NCBI GenBank assembly: GCA_024195265.1
Contig: JAJLRJ010000001.1
Coordinates: 60,692,289 to 60,756,288, forward strand
Direction of reading: 5' to 3'
DNA length: 64,000 nt
Source of the DNA: Dendrophyllia cribrosa
Taxonomy: Eukaryota > Cnidaria > Anthozoa > Scleractinia > Dendrophylliidae
The notes below the pieces were generated by a model, which worked only from the letters and a program-made list of their open reading frames with translations, searched no databases and had not been told where the DNA came from. Shown here in pieces: positions 23,901 through 36,713 of the stretch. Every line of letters begins with the position of its first letter. Position 1 is the first letter of the stretch. A program made the translations under genes and the position numbers.

Positions 23901-26900
23901 TCTGACAGATCTAAGCCAGTGGAACCTGATACATCAGAAAGGCCTGTGGGTGTTGCAAATTATTACTTAGAATTTACTTGTGGAGAATTCCAAGGAAGCT
24001 AACTCTTGTCAAACTTTTCATCTTCCAAGGTCTGGTTGGTTTGTTGAACATTTTGTGAACATCTAAATTCCATTAATTATCTTGTTAAAGGTGCTACTAC
24101 ACTAATGCCCCATTCACGCCAACGGTTAAACATGTTCAAATGTTGTTTAGTTTAACTACGTTTTAGCCTCTATCTTGAACGTTTTGAAATGCATATGACT
24201 CAAACTACCTGGAATGGTAATAAATTCAATAAAGTTTCTTTTAAGCGTTGGTCTGAATGGGGTATAAGTCTAATTAAAAAAGCAAACCACTCTATAGTCA
24301 CTCATATTAAAGCAAATGACCACTGTATTTAGCAATCTATTGCCTGCGGTAATTAATTTAAAATAAGTGTAAATTGTGATTAATGTAAGTTAGAAAACTA
24401 GTCTTACCTAATGTACAATTACTCAGCTATTTACTTAACATCTCAGAAAGTGTAATATACAGGAATAATGAGAACATACGTGTGAAATGTCTGTATAACA
24501 CACAGTCTATGTTGTATGTATTTGTGACAAGAACAACAACACCAATAATAATAACAATAATATTTTTATTATATATGCTGTAACATATAGCAAAAGACAA
24601 CTAGGTAAACAGCTATTGATCAACTAAAGTCTAATGTTGTTGGAGTGCAACATGTCGAACAAACCACAACATCATCCAAAGCTTGTTGAGAAGTAAAATG
24701 TAAACAATGTTGGAACATTTTAATTATGGTAAGTCAATTTTATTCACGAGTGTAGCTATTAACATTATTGTTGTGTCACAAGATAAGCACAATCTGATTG
24801 CTGTCCTCCATTTTTTAAATTGAATATAATACCTTGCCCAGCTCCAGAGAAGATATGGCGAAGAGATTTTGGTGAATCTGGGGCACCTGCATAGGAAGAG
24901 AAAATGTACTGAAATATTAAATAGACACAAACAACAAAGTCTTCAAACAGTAATAGAAGCAGTGCTTTTCTGTGGCACTATATTCCTGATTATTTATTGC
25001 CACACTTTTCTCTTTGTATGAACAGGAGTTAGCCTTTTCCCTCACTCCTCCCTCCCTCCCACAGTGATTGGGTGGCTCAGCAGGCATACTTTCCACTGAC
25101 AAATCCATGGGTGCGGCTAACAAAAAACTGAGCAGGCTCATTGACAAGCCCAACCAGTTTTTCTGGCTTGTGCACCTTCAAAATCACCCCAACTCTTTGT
25201 TTTCTAGTGAAATTTCAGCTGGTGATAAGTTCTCTTTCAGCTGGTGAAATTAGTCATTAGCCGGCTCTTAGCTACATCCCTGCAAATCAGTAATGACAGG
25301 CACAGATGTCCCAGATTAGTTCCTTGTTGCTGCTTACACTGATGTGGCACTTAGTCTTACTATACCTTCCATCTTCCCTGATAAAAAAGTTAATTATTTA
25401 AACTTAATGATTAGTTTACACAGTGTGATTTGTCAGCCAACAGTATCAGAGTGAATCATACATGTACATGTTTTATGGCATAATGTTTCGCAGCCGATTT
25501 GCGAAAATTAAAATCAGTTGACTAAAAACACTGTTGCAGTACAATAGATTTTTCATGTCACTAATGGTACGAAAGCCGGCCAACAAGTTGTACTGTGTAA
25601 ATGGGCCAGTCTACAGCTGATGAGCCACCAAATTGGGCTGACAAATACATGTAACAGCAAGTGAATTAACAGAACTTAACAATTTGAACCCTACCTGGGG
25701 GTGCAAATGCTCCTGAAAAAAGAGGAAGCCCAGAACCACCCATGCCCTTTAAGAAACAAAATCAAAATCAGGAAAATTAAGCTGGCAGCACAAGAATATC
25801 ATGATATTCTGCTTGTCATGGAAACAAAGATGTAAAAGTAAAACAAAAATCAATGCTAAGGTTTTTCCTAAAAATTACATTATGCTTACCTATTGGTTTA
25901 CAAACTGAGTTCTATGTTTGTTATGTGTGTGTTTCCGAGGGATTATTTAGTAGAGATAACTTGAAATTTCTCATTCAGGCATTCTTTAGATTAATTACTG
26001 TGACAATGAAACTATGTACCACACTCAGTTGCAAGTGTTCCTTTTGCACAATACTGTCCTTGTACTGACCTGCCTACATGTACATACAAACACTATTGAG
26101 CATCCCTAAAAAGCACTTTTTAGCATCAATTTTTTAATGCAATCATAATAATTGATTAATTTCTAACCTGTGATACTCCACTAGTAGACTGACTTCTCGT
26201 AAGACCAAAACTTGACATGGGACCAGGCACAGAGCTGCTGCTTGTACTACCACAACAAACAAACAAAAACAGCAAAAAATTTTAAAACTACTTGGCATAG
26301 TAATTGTAGCTACATGTTTTTACAAATGTAAACCCTTTTATTAACATTATCTGTGTTTACTGGTACATGTACATGACCCTTAATGAATACCATAGTTGAA
26401 AGGTTTGATAGCAAACAATCTTGGAATGAATAACATAGATGGTCTCTAACACTGAAGAGTTGTTTTAAATGCCATGAATTGTCTAAAAAGGACTGAATTG
26501 AAGTAATTGGTTACAGAAGATCACTACCAACAAATATTCAGACATTATGACAAAGGGAAATACATTGTAATTTATTAGCTGTTATTTTAAATAATTACAT
26601 TCAACAAAGGTACATTTATAAAATGACAAAAGGCTTAGAAACAATGGAAAAATCAAACAACAAACCAACAAACCCACTTGAAATTGGAAGACTGCAAAAT
26701 GAATTCAGCTTTTAAGTCAGTCAAATTAAAGTGCTTGGTTCAAGACAGGCATAAGAGAGGATTATTCGTCTGTTATACTTTGTATTTTGAATGTTATTGT
26801 TATTACAATGGGTAGCTACTTAGAGCCCTATATTATATAACTAGCAGTAATTACAGATTATGGAGACGCGTTCGAAGAAATTTCCGGCGGAAATGAGCCC

Positions 26901-29900
26901 CTGAAAAAAAAAACAATAGGGGCGGCCATTTGGAAGACCGTCCACCAAAATATCTCAAATTTTACTGCACATAAACCACAGGACAACCAACACGAAATTA
27001 GGATTGCGTTCTTTGAATGCGATTAACTTAATTCTGGATTAGTTGTTGGTACAGTATTTTGTTTGTTTGTTTTTCATTTTCCTTTGGACAATTCAAGCAT
27101 AAGCCAGTCAAGGAAGTGTGATCACAACATACCCCCCAAGGTTAAAGCCTCTTGGTTGATGAGTTTGTTGCTGCTGGGGTGCCTGTGGTGGTGCCATTCC
27201 AATTGCTAGAACTGGAGAACTTCTGGATGAGACACTAAATGTTATGAGGGATATAAACAAGGGTACATCATGAATATATGTTGTAGTTTAAAAGGATAGT
27301 AGGTTAAAATGATTTCAAACTAGTTTGATTTGTGCTTTTCTTTGTCTTAGGATTATGTCAATTAATCTGGAACAAAAGAAAATCAAAAATAAATTATTTT
27401 GAAATTATTTTGACCCAAGATTCATTTTTAACTTCTACATATACATTAAACGCGAAGATGCGCTATAAAAGGAATAGCTCCGCCCCTGTTTCAGCTTGAG
27501 TGAGCTAATTTTCATTGTTTTTATTCTGAAATTAGTGCCTCGCCATAAAAGTTCGAAATTCTCTAAGGAATTCCAAGGATACAAACCTCAACAAGGTCAG
27601 CCATTGTGTTGAAAATGTTATGGGGTTTGCCAAAAGCGACTAGTTCAAACAAAGGCAAGTAAACCACACAGACAGATTGCTCAAAAGCTGTCTTTATTCT
27701 TTATAGATTTTCACAGAGGTTCGTAAACGATGGCGGTTGGTTGACAAATGATCCTGATGTATCTAAGGTTCTTTCCTTTTATAGTGCATCTTCTTCTTTA
27801 ACCTCAATAGTTTGGCATTAATTCTCAAGGATTCAACACTTTCGTGAGGGTTGTGTATCTCTGAAACTCAAAACTCGGCAACTGGCAGTTTTATTTTTAC
27901 ACTGCTGTCAATGTTAGCCGGTTAGCTTTAGTTAAGTTAGGAATTTCAGAGTTTGCCTGAAGTTGTACCTCTGGACATTAACATTACAACCAAGGTTCTT
28001 ACAAACTGATTAAAACTTGACTATAGTTGTACTGTCAGTAATACATCAGCCAAACAGAAATAGATTTTTATGTAATGACCATAGACCTCCCTTCTATAAG
28101 TAAGTTTTTTAGTACTTATTTTGTATTAACCTTTCAACCAGCAGTTTTATTCTGATTAATAATTATAGGGACTTGGTTAATAACAGATGGGGGAATTACA
28201 AATCTGACTTCTAAATGGGTAGTATATCAGAAATATGTAGCAATCAACCGCAAGTTTTCCATATGCACTTTGCAGCCATCACTACAATAGTTAACTGATA
28301 ATCACTATCATACAAGTCTGTATGTTGTGTAGAGATGGAAAAAGACGTCAGACTAATTTAAGGTAAATGATTTACCTTGACATACCCGTAAGGTTCGTGT
28401 AACGAAAGGGTTCTCAATTACTTTTCAATCAACTGTTCCATTTCTGTTAACAGCTGTAACAATATGGCACATGGCCAAAAGGTCTTACTTTAAACATTGT
28501 ATTGAAACACCTTGATTCACAGCTGTATACAACACTTACTAGTGTCACCTCTCACAGGTGTTTACGGGTTACGGGTTCAGCTGAGAACACTGAATGATGT
28601 GGTTGAAGATCACTTTAGTACTCATGTTAAAGAAAAAATGGCTGTGTTCAATATCTGAGAACAATTATTTCATGATTTTACACTAACAAAGACAAATGGT
28701 CTGCTCAGTAGCATATAAAAAACTATTTCCAGTCCAGCCGCTGCTTGAAAGGTTTGCAAATTTAAGGTCTGGAAGACAAAATGATCTGCTCAGCATTGAA
28801 TGAAACATATTTGTAGTCCTGCTTGTAAGTTGTAACTCTATCTCACCTCGATAACGATGAAGGCATGGATATAGCTCTGCTGGTCTTAGGCAAATTATTG
28901 AGTCCACTTTGATTGCTGAGATGCCCAGGACCAGGTGGCATTTGCCCCATCACTCCACGTGGACCCATGGACAGAATACCTCGACTGTAAAATCACATAA
29001 TTGAATGTAATAAGTAATTATTGTGGAAAGAATAGCACTTTCCAAATAACTGGTTTTTTTTTTTGGCAGATGGTAATAATCAGGGTGAGAGGACGATAAA
29101 ATAGGCAAAATTGTTGTGAGCAAAAGCTCAAATTTGTCCAATTTTATCTTTTCCCTGCCCATATGACATGTACATGTAACTGGGTCTCAGAGAATGTGGT
29201 TTCTCCAGCCACGACTGTGAATGATACAGTCACAATTCAGTACATAACAACTAATAAAATTATGTCTGTTAGATAATGTATGGAATGAATGGCTTTTCTG
29301 TGAATGTCATTGGAAATTTAAAATACATGTAGCAAGACCCTGAAAACATTCACTTGTCACCTTGCTGACTGAGATGACAAGTTTGCTCCTCCCTGTGAGC
29401 CTGGCATGTTATGTAGACTGGATGGAATACTGGGTACACCAGGCGTAGTAACACTTCCTGACATTGATGCGGTGGAGTGGGTCGGACCAGGATGTGACAA
29501 ACTTCTGCCAAACTGTGCAAATGCAAATTAAATAATTATAATTAAACAAACAAAATACAACCTTGTGACAGGCAAACCAACCTCAAAGCAACAACCCTGA
29601 CTTGTTGAGTATATTAAAAGTAAAGCTCTTTTATACACCTTATTCCAAAATGGCGGCCAATTTATTATTCTTTTATATGCATGTTAATTAGCCCTCATGG
29701 CCTCATTTTCACTTGAAAATTCTTTTGTATTTTGCACATGCTGACGAGGCCAAGAGGGCTAATTTACATGTAAATAAAAGAATAATAAAATGGCCGCCAT
29801 TTTGGAATAAGGTGTATTATTCTGTGCCAAATGAATGTAGGTTTGCTTTGTACCTGTGCTGCTGACATTCCTCTAGAAGCATTGGGTGGAACCTGCATAG

Positions 29901-32900
29901 AGTTCACATTTGGAGGAAGACCTGACAATGATAAACAAATAAACTGAAATTAAACAGTAAGTTGAAGATATTAGTTCATAAAGGGCCTTCACTGTATGTT
30001 AATTTTTAGTCATTATTTTAGATTTTGCTGAAATTTGCATCATTTTTTTTTTGCATGTGGCCCAATGTGTACATGTATGTAAAACAATTCCCCCAATTTT
30101 TTTCCAGTTTACACAAAATCTGAGCAGAACTGAAAAAAATTGAAGGAACATAGGCCCTTTATGCACCCAACCATTCAATTTATAGACTGTATATAATAAA
30201 AATAATTCATAAACAAATAAACCTCATGACAAACAAGAGGCTCCAAGTAGCCTATACTCATGCGCTTGAAACTAAGACATGTTGATTGAGGCTACCAATT
30301 TTTCTCTTCTCACTTTGAATATTTTAATTTATTGATTCCCTATCAAATCCACACTCATCTAATACTTCCCAAACCGTGAATTATTTCTGTTACATTTTAA
30401 AAGACTACTTTTAAAAGCTATGAAATCATTAAAAATGGACATTAACCCTCAGAAGCACATGCAAACTTATTCACCCACCTTGGGTTTTTGCGGTGTTACA
30501 ATATTTCGAAAATATTTTACATCTAATAGATAGTCTGTGATGTGCTCTACAAGATAAGGTAAATATTATGGGTTTTAGCACTGCTGGGGTCCGTGACATC
30601 ATCCAAAATGGCCGACAATATGGCTGCAATCTTGGATTTTACTAAAAATTCAACTTTATCCGGAAAAATGCAGAAATTGCAAATATTTTTTGCTAGAGTG
30701 ATACAATTGAACATTTTGCTGCTTTTGGTAGCAATTAATATGTTTGATTTTTTATTCAAAAATGGGTTGACCTCGTGCTACTTACGATGTCATATCTTGT
30801 TACTATAGCAACCAGTTGTCACCAACTTTACCAAAATGTGTCAAAAGGATAAACAAACAGCTACTGAAGACGGCATATGCCAACAATTAACTCTCTTAAA
30901 AAAATCTGACAAAAACCTTAAGGATGCTACCCCCCCTGTACAGTGTACATGTACGTCAGAGGGTTAATATGCCATGCATTCCACAGTCCATAATCCACAA
31001 AAGTCCAGTCCCGAAGTCTAAATTTTTTTGTAATCTGATGAGTATAAACTGTCGCTTTTCCGTGTGTTTCTACTGTTCATTTGTTAATAAAGTTTTGAAA
31101 TTACTCACTACAGGCAGCGAGGACTGCTACTACACAGGCAAAAAAATGTGGAATAAATTGACAATATGCTTACTGGTCCGAGAGACCGATGTTTTGCTCC
31201 TTGGAAGAGCTCTAAATTAAAAATAGCCCTTATTTTTACAGAATCTCAACAAATTCGGACTCAAGTTGTATGCTGTGTATAAAAGCAACGTTCACCTCGA
31301 TAGGAAAATTACAGGATTGACTTATACACCAATAAGACCAAATTACTTAAAACGTATGTCATGCACATGTGCGTAAGAAACATTTGTCATCATTAATGTA
31401 TGTCTGAATTCTCAGAATTATATCAAAACATTTGTACAGAATTGGGAAGTTTGAAAGTTTAAAACTACTACTACAACAACACCAACACTTGGTAAATGTT
31501 TTTATTTTTATGTGATCTTTATTCAGGGATTCTGACAGGATGCGTGGGTGCGGGACCGCACAATTCGGTCAAACCCGCACAATTCCGCACAATACTGAAA
31601 TATTTGATTAAAATGTTAATTAAATCAGGTATTTCTATTGATTACCAAGATTTCGAGAAACGTTTTAGGCTATTTTCAGCCCATTTTACTTCCAAACAAT
31701 CGAGAAAACCCTCGCTTTCCTCGAACAGCTTGAGAGGATCGATATAAAAACAACAAGGCGTTCTCTTCGCCGTCCTGGGAACTAGTCTCAGTTTTACTTC
31801 TTTCAGACTTCCTACAGATTTTTTCGCGTAGCTTTTTAATTGTTGTTTTTCTTAGCGGCCTGGTTATATTTTTTCGAGTGCTTTTGCTTCCTCTTTCAGT
31901 TTAGAAAAATGTACCCGGTCACGCCGAAATGAATGTCACTCTGTCTGAATTATTTTTGCAAAGAACTTATCAAGTTTGTGAATCGACAAACAAACTATTC
32001 AAGCGCTGGAACTTCGGATTGATAGGAGAAAATTATTAAGTTCTGATCAGAATACTGGATTTGATTTTTTCAATCAAGTGAAAGACGTTTTCATTCAGTA
32101 AAATGCAAAACAACCATGCTATCAAATTACATTTAGCACGCAATTTGCATACATCTCGAGGTTGTGTTTTTGCGGCAAACTTTCGAAGAAATTGTGTGAA
32201 CCTTTAATGGAAATTATTCAAACCACATAAAATGTACGGATTTTTCATAAAGGAACTCGCAACAGATCGGAAACATTTCATTTAAGGACATTCGCGCGAA
32301 AATCTTCTAACATTGATTTTTTTATAAAACTTTTGCCACAGCTAGGTTATGAGTAACTCGTGTCAGAAATGCAAAAAAATGAGGGGGTCACCGACTTCGT
32401 TTCTGAGATACATGTAAGCTATCTGAAAGGCGACCCTAATTTTGAAAAATTGGTCTTCCTTACGGGATGTGACCCCAATGTCTGTTAGTCTAAAAATATT
32501 GCAAATGAATCTCTAAAATGCAACTTTCTTTCCCAAATTTTATGCGAGTAGGTCTGTTCAGTAAATTCATTCACCTGGTGACGTTCCTTGAAGTAAATTT
32601 CATCTTTACACGACAGCATTTGCAAACTCTGACAGCCGCAAGTTGGCAGGTGATTCGACGGCTCGCGGGTAGAAAAATGGAAAAAATTTAAACTTCCTAC
32701 ATTGATTTTTTGTTCATTTTTTCACTATCTGTCGAGAATTGGCAAAGAAAATGATCTATGAAAAAACAATTGGGGTTCACCGACCATCCAAGCGTGTTAA
32801 ATCTAAGCAAAGTTAACGCAACGGCTATCAGCCCTTTATGTGCTTAGATTTCTTCTCTTGCGCGTGCGCTCGTGCATGATGTAGCATGGCGTTGCGACAT

Positions 32901-35217
32901 GAATTGCGTGTGCAGTAAGGATGCGCATAAACAATTAGCGCGAACGTCCTTAAATGTGGTATTTCGGTTTTACCCGATCGAGTTCATCGTGTCACGCAAT
33001 GTGATTTTGTTGAGACAAATAAACTTTGGTGAAGAAAAACAGCCGCAAATTGGCGATTGCTGGGTACATTTTAATCCCCAAAGTAAAACATCTATTTGTA
33101 TTTTTCATTTATGCAGAATTTCCTCCCTGACATATTTTTCTGGCCTGGCTAGAACACTGGTGATTGAATATTTGGTTGGTCACAGGATTGCACAATCCCG
33201 CACAATTTCCCGCACAATCGACGTTATTTCCTGCACAATTTGCCTCAAAACTCCCGCACAATTTTAGGTTTTTCCTCGCACCCTGTCAGAATCCCTGTTT
33301 ATTGTAAGAGAGTGAGTTTTTCTTCACTGGATTTAATAAATGAACTGAGCGGCTGTCTTTGTTGAATTTTGCAAAATTAATGAAGGATAACCGTATTATG
33401 GCTTTTTTAGAGTGTTTATATATACCTGAACCAGGAAGTCCTGAGCCATAGAAGTTGGACTGATGAGGTCCTGGTGATTGCATACCTGATGGTGTGCCAT
33501 ACAAACTTCCGAGATGAGGCTGTGAAAAAACAAAGTTGAATATCACATGAAGTAACTGACATGTATTCATAGCATATATGTTGTGGCTTAAATTTTTATT
33601 TGGTTTAAAAAATTCTCAAATCACTTCATTACCATAATCTAAGACATAGGAAAACAAAAATCAAACTAGTTTGAAAATTTTTAAACCAGAGAAGAATTTA
33701 AACCACAACATGTGTGCTCAATTGCTTCCTTTCTTGAATGAATTATTTTTGCTATGACATGTAACTCCACTTGCACTTTAAGTGTCTATGATGAGAGGCA
33801 GTGTCAGTGACCTCTTCCTTACAACTCTACTTACAGTCCTAATAGTCTAAGTTGCTTTACAGTGTGGCCACAAAAACCATGAATGTCGAAAAAATGTCTT
33901 GAATGTTGATTGTGTTATGGCCAATCAGATAGGAGAACCGGCAAACAAAAAGCATAAAACATACTTCTTTCTCAGGCCTGTGTGGAGGGAACATTGAAGG
34001 ATTAAAGTACATTCCTGCTGACCCATAATCATCGTCACCCTCATCATTAAAGCCAGTAAGCTTTTTCCTCATAAAACCAATAGCTGCCATGTTTTTTCTA
34101 CCACCTAAAAAGAAAAAAATGCAAGAAAAGGGACATACGTGGTATATGTTATTTATATTGTGGTACATGTATATTCTCAAGAAATTAAAAAAAAAACACA
34201 TCCAAGATTAGGGGTGACTGTTGAGTAAAATTTTACTATTGCAATAGTATTGGAATAGTTGGGGCACTATTGTGATATTTTGGCAATAGTTGGATCAGTA
34301 TTGTGATAGTATTGCGATAGTAAAAAAGTAAAAACCAGATTTATAAAGACTCACATTTTGATCTGCCAAGATTGTTTTGGCATGCCGCATGATCTTATTG
34401 AGTAGACCCCCCCTCTTGGGAATTTATGTTGTTTAGGATGTGTAAAAATGAAAATGCCGCTGATGGAGTCACTGACGGATTGCCTTGCCTCGCCTTATAG
34501 CAATGTATGACACAAAAGCCAATTTTGTTTTATTCATTATTCATTGTTTTTTTGCCCACTGTTGAAACTATCGATAGTCAGGCCCAACTATCGCGATTGT
34601 TATTGACAGTTGATTATACTATCAATAGCTCACTATTGCGGCACCAACTATCACGTTACATCAATAGTTTGATGTATAGTTACACCCCGGCTATCCAAGA
34701 TTGGTTCACCTGGAGAAAGTTCTTGTTGACCTTTTCTTGGAGGAAATGGGTATCTGAAACAAAAATAAGTAAACCGTATTCAGCATAAAAAAAATTTGAC
34801 TACAAAGCAGTCAAGCTCATGACAGAACTTCTATATAAATGGCAAAGCGAGTTCACCACTGCACACGAGTAAAGCTGGATGGTGGACAAGGCCAAGGTGG
34901 TCATATCACTAGCATAGACAGCGGTCTAACAATACATGTCAGGGTAAACGGGATGTCAGCACAATCATTCTTGTTAGAGCAGTTTTCAATTGAGTGTCGA
35001 AAGTAATTACACAATTGCTTTGGTTTTGCATTGCTACACTTTGAGATTGGCTAAAAAATCTCGCGCCACCTTCTTAACCAATCAGAAGTAAAACCAAAAC
35101 CAATCATGACTCGCTCGCATGTGTTTTCCCGCGCTTGGCGCCGCGAACATGTAATAGGCCATTTCCGAGTTGCCTTTAGCCTCTCTATCAAAGCGAGGCT
35201 AGGTGCGAAACCTTTCA

Positions 35218-35248
<31 letters not shown>

Positions 35249-35968
35249 GAAAACTCATTTTCATATGAAAGGTTGTGCACCTAGCCTCGCTTTGACAACG
35301 AGGCGTAACGTAACTCGGAAATGGCCTATTGCTTTGAGTCCTGATTGGTTCATTGGATTGTTTACGACTGCTGTGATTGGTCAGAGTAATTACTTTGGTT
35401 TTGGTTTTATGACACTCGATTGAAAACTGCTCTATCACCACACATACTGCTGTTGGCATTACTGATCGCAGTATGCCAGACGAATGTCATCCATGACATA
35501 CCCTAGTCTGACAAGTACAAGTGACCTATTTTGTCATGAGTCTCCCTGAAGCTCAGTTTGTTAGAGCAACTGTGCAGTAAATTGAAGGTTAGGGGTCTGA
35601 CTATTACAATAACTACATGTATAGGAGACAATAGTTTCAAAGCCCTGACTTTCATTTTTAATTAACATTCCACAGGTCATTCAACAAGGGTAAAGTAAGT
35701 GTAAATGTAACACCTGTACAGTAACACAAGGTAAAGTATGCCTGTTGGCTACTGTCACAACTGTATGTCACCTTAAAGAAATGATGCAATAGTTGTCAAA
35801 AATGTTTTTGAGAACTTGGAAATTTTAAAAAGGATTAAGAGCAAAATGAACATTGTTCTCTCAATGTAACTTCAAAGATTTGGCAATTTTAAAATGTGAT
35901 TTCATCATATTTAGTACTTACTGGTTTATTGCTGAAAGTGGATCACCCAAAGGACGATGGTGAGCCAT
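17957..35968 (-). CDS. CNOT2: CCR4-NOT transcription complex subunit 2 (CNOT2), complete coding region
   Basis: Scaffold subunit of the CCR4-NOT complex, which shortens mRNA poly(A) tails and represses transcripts; CNOT2 pairs with CNOT3 and docks on CNOT1. Coding exons, minus strand: 35922-35968, 34710-34753, 33965-34104, 33426-33519, 29854-29921, 29361-29512, 28847-28984, 27133-27234, 26168-26246, 25695-25746, 24833-24886, 23683-23943, 23355-23401, 22807-22843, 22618-22675, 22149-22225, 21735-21852, 21276-21314, 20985-21046, 20294-20343, 20118-20218, 17957-18167. They sum to 2,031 bases with consistent phases: 676 residues plus stop. The first half is low-complexity (P, G, S, Q rich). Conserved landmarks are DFSIHNEDFPALPG near 393-406, GMVTDQFGMIGLLTFIRAAE, SDLTTLGLNLNSPE, and the NOT-box end RGTYYFFDCSTWRKVAKEF. 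It is longer than the human protein (540 residues), mainly in the linker. The start ATG has an in-frame TAG just upstream. Every intron border read is GT-AG. Confidence 0.95.
18402..18617 (-). CDS. Unrecognised small ORF nested in the last CNOT2 intron
   Basis: A 71-residue ORF with a good start context (CACCATGC) in the intron between the last two CNOT2 exons, same strand. It begins MPHSPRSTRGSLRH, has an acidic and hydrophobic middle (SDFDWDMLDQNITNL) and ends with a duplicated VRGAVHSG / VRGAVNSG motif. A donor-like GTAAAA after the second repeat (exon end at 18434, phase 1) would allow it to be a first exon, but its phase does not fit the last CNOT2 exon (which needs phase 2). I recognise no family. 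The region is more GC-rich than its surroundings. It may be a nested gene, an alternative first exon or chance. Confidence 0.3.
   Translation of the reverse strand: MPHSPRSTRGSLRHFSSDFDWDMLDQNITNLTAPQLEAASEAIVRGAVHSGPKCVRGAVNSGKKRSIRDFS
19103..19281. repeat. Inverted repeat pair GAAGGTCCACCTTCACCC / GGGTGAAGGTGGGCC
   Basis: About 20 paired bases enclosing 130 bases. Just right of it (19278-19372) the word AACGTCNGACGT recurs about four times. Probably one decayed element. Confidence 0.5.
19781..19841. mobile_element. 61-base TAGCCTGAG hairpin in the last CNOT2 intron
   Basis: TAGCCTGAGAAAACAAACGT pairs with ACGTCTGTTTTCTCAGTCTA. Flanks CTTCAAGTT and CTTCAAGAC form an imperfect 9-base duplication. 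Confidence 0.75.
20488..20590 (+). repeat. ACGCAAAATGTAATA array in a CNOT2 intron
   Basis: Five near-copies of ACGCAAAATGTAATAA with spacers of a few bases. Confidence 0.8.
20594..20819 (+). repeat. Tandem repeat of about 105 bases, two and a half copies
   Basis: Units begin GAAATCCTAAAGTGACC (20594), GAGATCCTAAAGTGTGACC (20698) and GAAATCCTAAGGTGTGAC (about 20783); the first two share TACTTTCCTGTGGTACTGTT. Confidence 0.75.
26951..27019 (+). repeat. Dispersed repeat also present at the left edge (1-63)
   Basis: CAACCAACACGAAATTAGGA plus TTGCGTTCT and neighbours are shared between this site and 1-63, with scattered differences. Confidence 0.6.
27275..27443. mobile_element. TGTTGTGGTT family, copy 2 (CNOT2 intron)
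   Basis: ATATATGTTGTAGTTTAAAA at the left; GAAATTATTTTGACCC and TTCTACATATAC at the right. Confidence 0.55.
27454..27793. mobile_element. GAAGATGCGCTATAAAAGGAA inverted-repeat element (CNOT2 intron)
   Basis: Left GAAGATGCGCTATAAAAGGA, right TCCTTTTATAGTGCATCTTC, about 20 paired bases with one mismatch. Starts 10 bases after the preceding element. Confidence 0.6.
29634..29816. mobile_element. CACCTTATTCCAAAATGGCGG element, copy 2 (CNOT2 intron)
   Basis: TACACCTTATTCCAAAATGG on the left, complement ending TTGGAATAAGGTGTA on the right. It ends 38 bases from CNOT2 exon 29854-29921. Confidence 0.82.
30446..30963. mobile_element. TTAA-flanked CCCTC element (piggyBac-like, non-autonomous) in a CNOT2 intron
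   Basis: TTAA at 30442-30445 and 30964-30967; ends CCCTCAGAAGC and GTCAGAGGG. No coding capacity recognised. Confidence 0.55.
31524..33297. mobile_element. CAGGGATTCTGACAGG element in a CNOT2 intron
   Basis: 1,774 bp, ends CAGGGATTCTGACAGGATGCG-like and its complement, flanked by TTTATT on both sides (31518-31523 and 33298-33303). The word CCGCACAAT recurs about three times at the left and, with CCCGCACAAT variants, about four times at the right. No transposase; the 131-residue ORF at 32872-33267 runs through the right-end repeats and is not credible. Confidence 0.75.
33574..33713. mobile_element. TGTTGTGGTT family, copy 3 (CNOT2 intron)
   Basis: TATATGTTGTGGCTTAAATT at the left, AAATTTTTAAACCAGAG and TTAAACCACAACATG at the right. 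Confidence 0.75.
34210..34692. mobile_element. CAATAGT-repeat element beside a CNOT2 splice donor
   Basis: Ends AGGGGTGACTGT and TATAGTTACACCCCGGCT are weakly inverted; the flanks carry the 10-base repeat ATCCAAGATT (34200-34209 and 34693-34702). Inside, ACTATTG/CAATAGT and AACTATCG/CGATAGT words occur about a dozen times. The right flank lies 8 bases into the intron that follows CNOT2 exon 34710-34753. Confidence 0.65.
35153..35330. mobile_element. AATAGGCC palindrome, A/B mosaic, in a CNOT2 intron
   Basis: Left arm is subtype B (TTGCCTTTAGCCTCTC ... GTGCGAAACC); right arm is subtype A (GGTTGTGCACCTAGCC ... GCGTAACGTAACTCGG). The arms therefore mispair in those blocks. Confidence 0.8.
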
Positions 35969-36052
35969 GGAAACAAAACCACAAACCTATGGTAAAGGCC
36001 GACACCTAGGGAAAAACTTAAACATGAGAAACAACAAATTAATGTACATCCC

Positions 36053-36378
36053 CGGGGGATGGGGGGGGGGGGGGTACTCCCCCAAAATACCTATACAGGT
36101 ATGTGCCGCCCAACGGGGTCATGATTTTGGGACTCCTGATATAGAACAGGGTATCCATTTTAGAGACGTTTCCTAGAACGGGGTATAATATTTCGAACAC
36201 ACGAAAGCTTCAGATTATCAGCAGCCATTTTTCTAGAACGGGGTATTAAAAAATTGACCTATTTCTAGAACGGGGTATCATTTTGAGTGCAAATTCTTTC
36301 TAAAACGGGGTCCAAATTTGAAGACCATGGCGGCACATACCCACCCAAAATATATCCGAGTACCCCCCCCCCCCCCCA
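36053..36378. mobile_element. GAGTACCCCC element with repeated TCTAGAACGGGGTAT
   Basis: G-rich left end (GGGGGGGTACTCCC) and C-rich right end (GAGTACCCCCCC) are inverted, with GGCACATACC just inside both. TTCTAGAACGGGGTAT or close variants recur at least four times inside. Confidence 0.7.
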
Positions 36379-36713
36379 GGTATACATTATCATTTATTTG
36401 TTACCATCATAGAGCATGTTCCTTTAAAGGACATTTTTTTTATTAAAGAGGGTACAACCAAGTTTCAAAAGTAGAGGAAATAGTGGTTGGTGTTAGTAGT
36501 AATGTTTGGCATCATTCACATTCAGTCATATCAAATTTCATGAATTGGGGCATTAGGATAAACAAATTGTACTCTATCATCACCATCATCCTTAATATTT
36601 GATTGACTGTTAATGTGTATCTGATGCCCGAATTATGGAGGTGTCCATATTATAGAAGTAGGACTTATAGGGTATTTCTTGGTTCATTAGCTATTGTGTT
36701 GTGATGTGGGTAT

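Noticed and set aside
32872..33267. 131-residue ORF, plus strand
   Set aside because: It runs through the CCGCACAAT terminal repeats of a non-autonomous element and has no recognisable domain.
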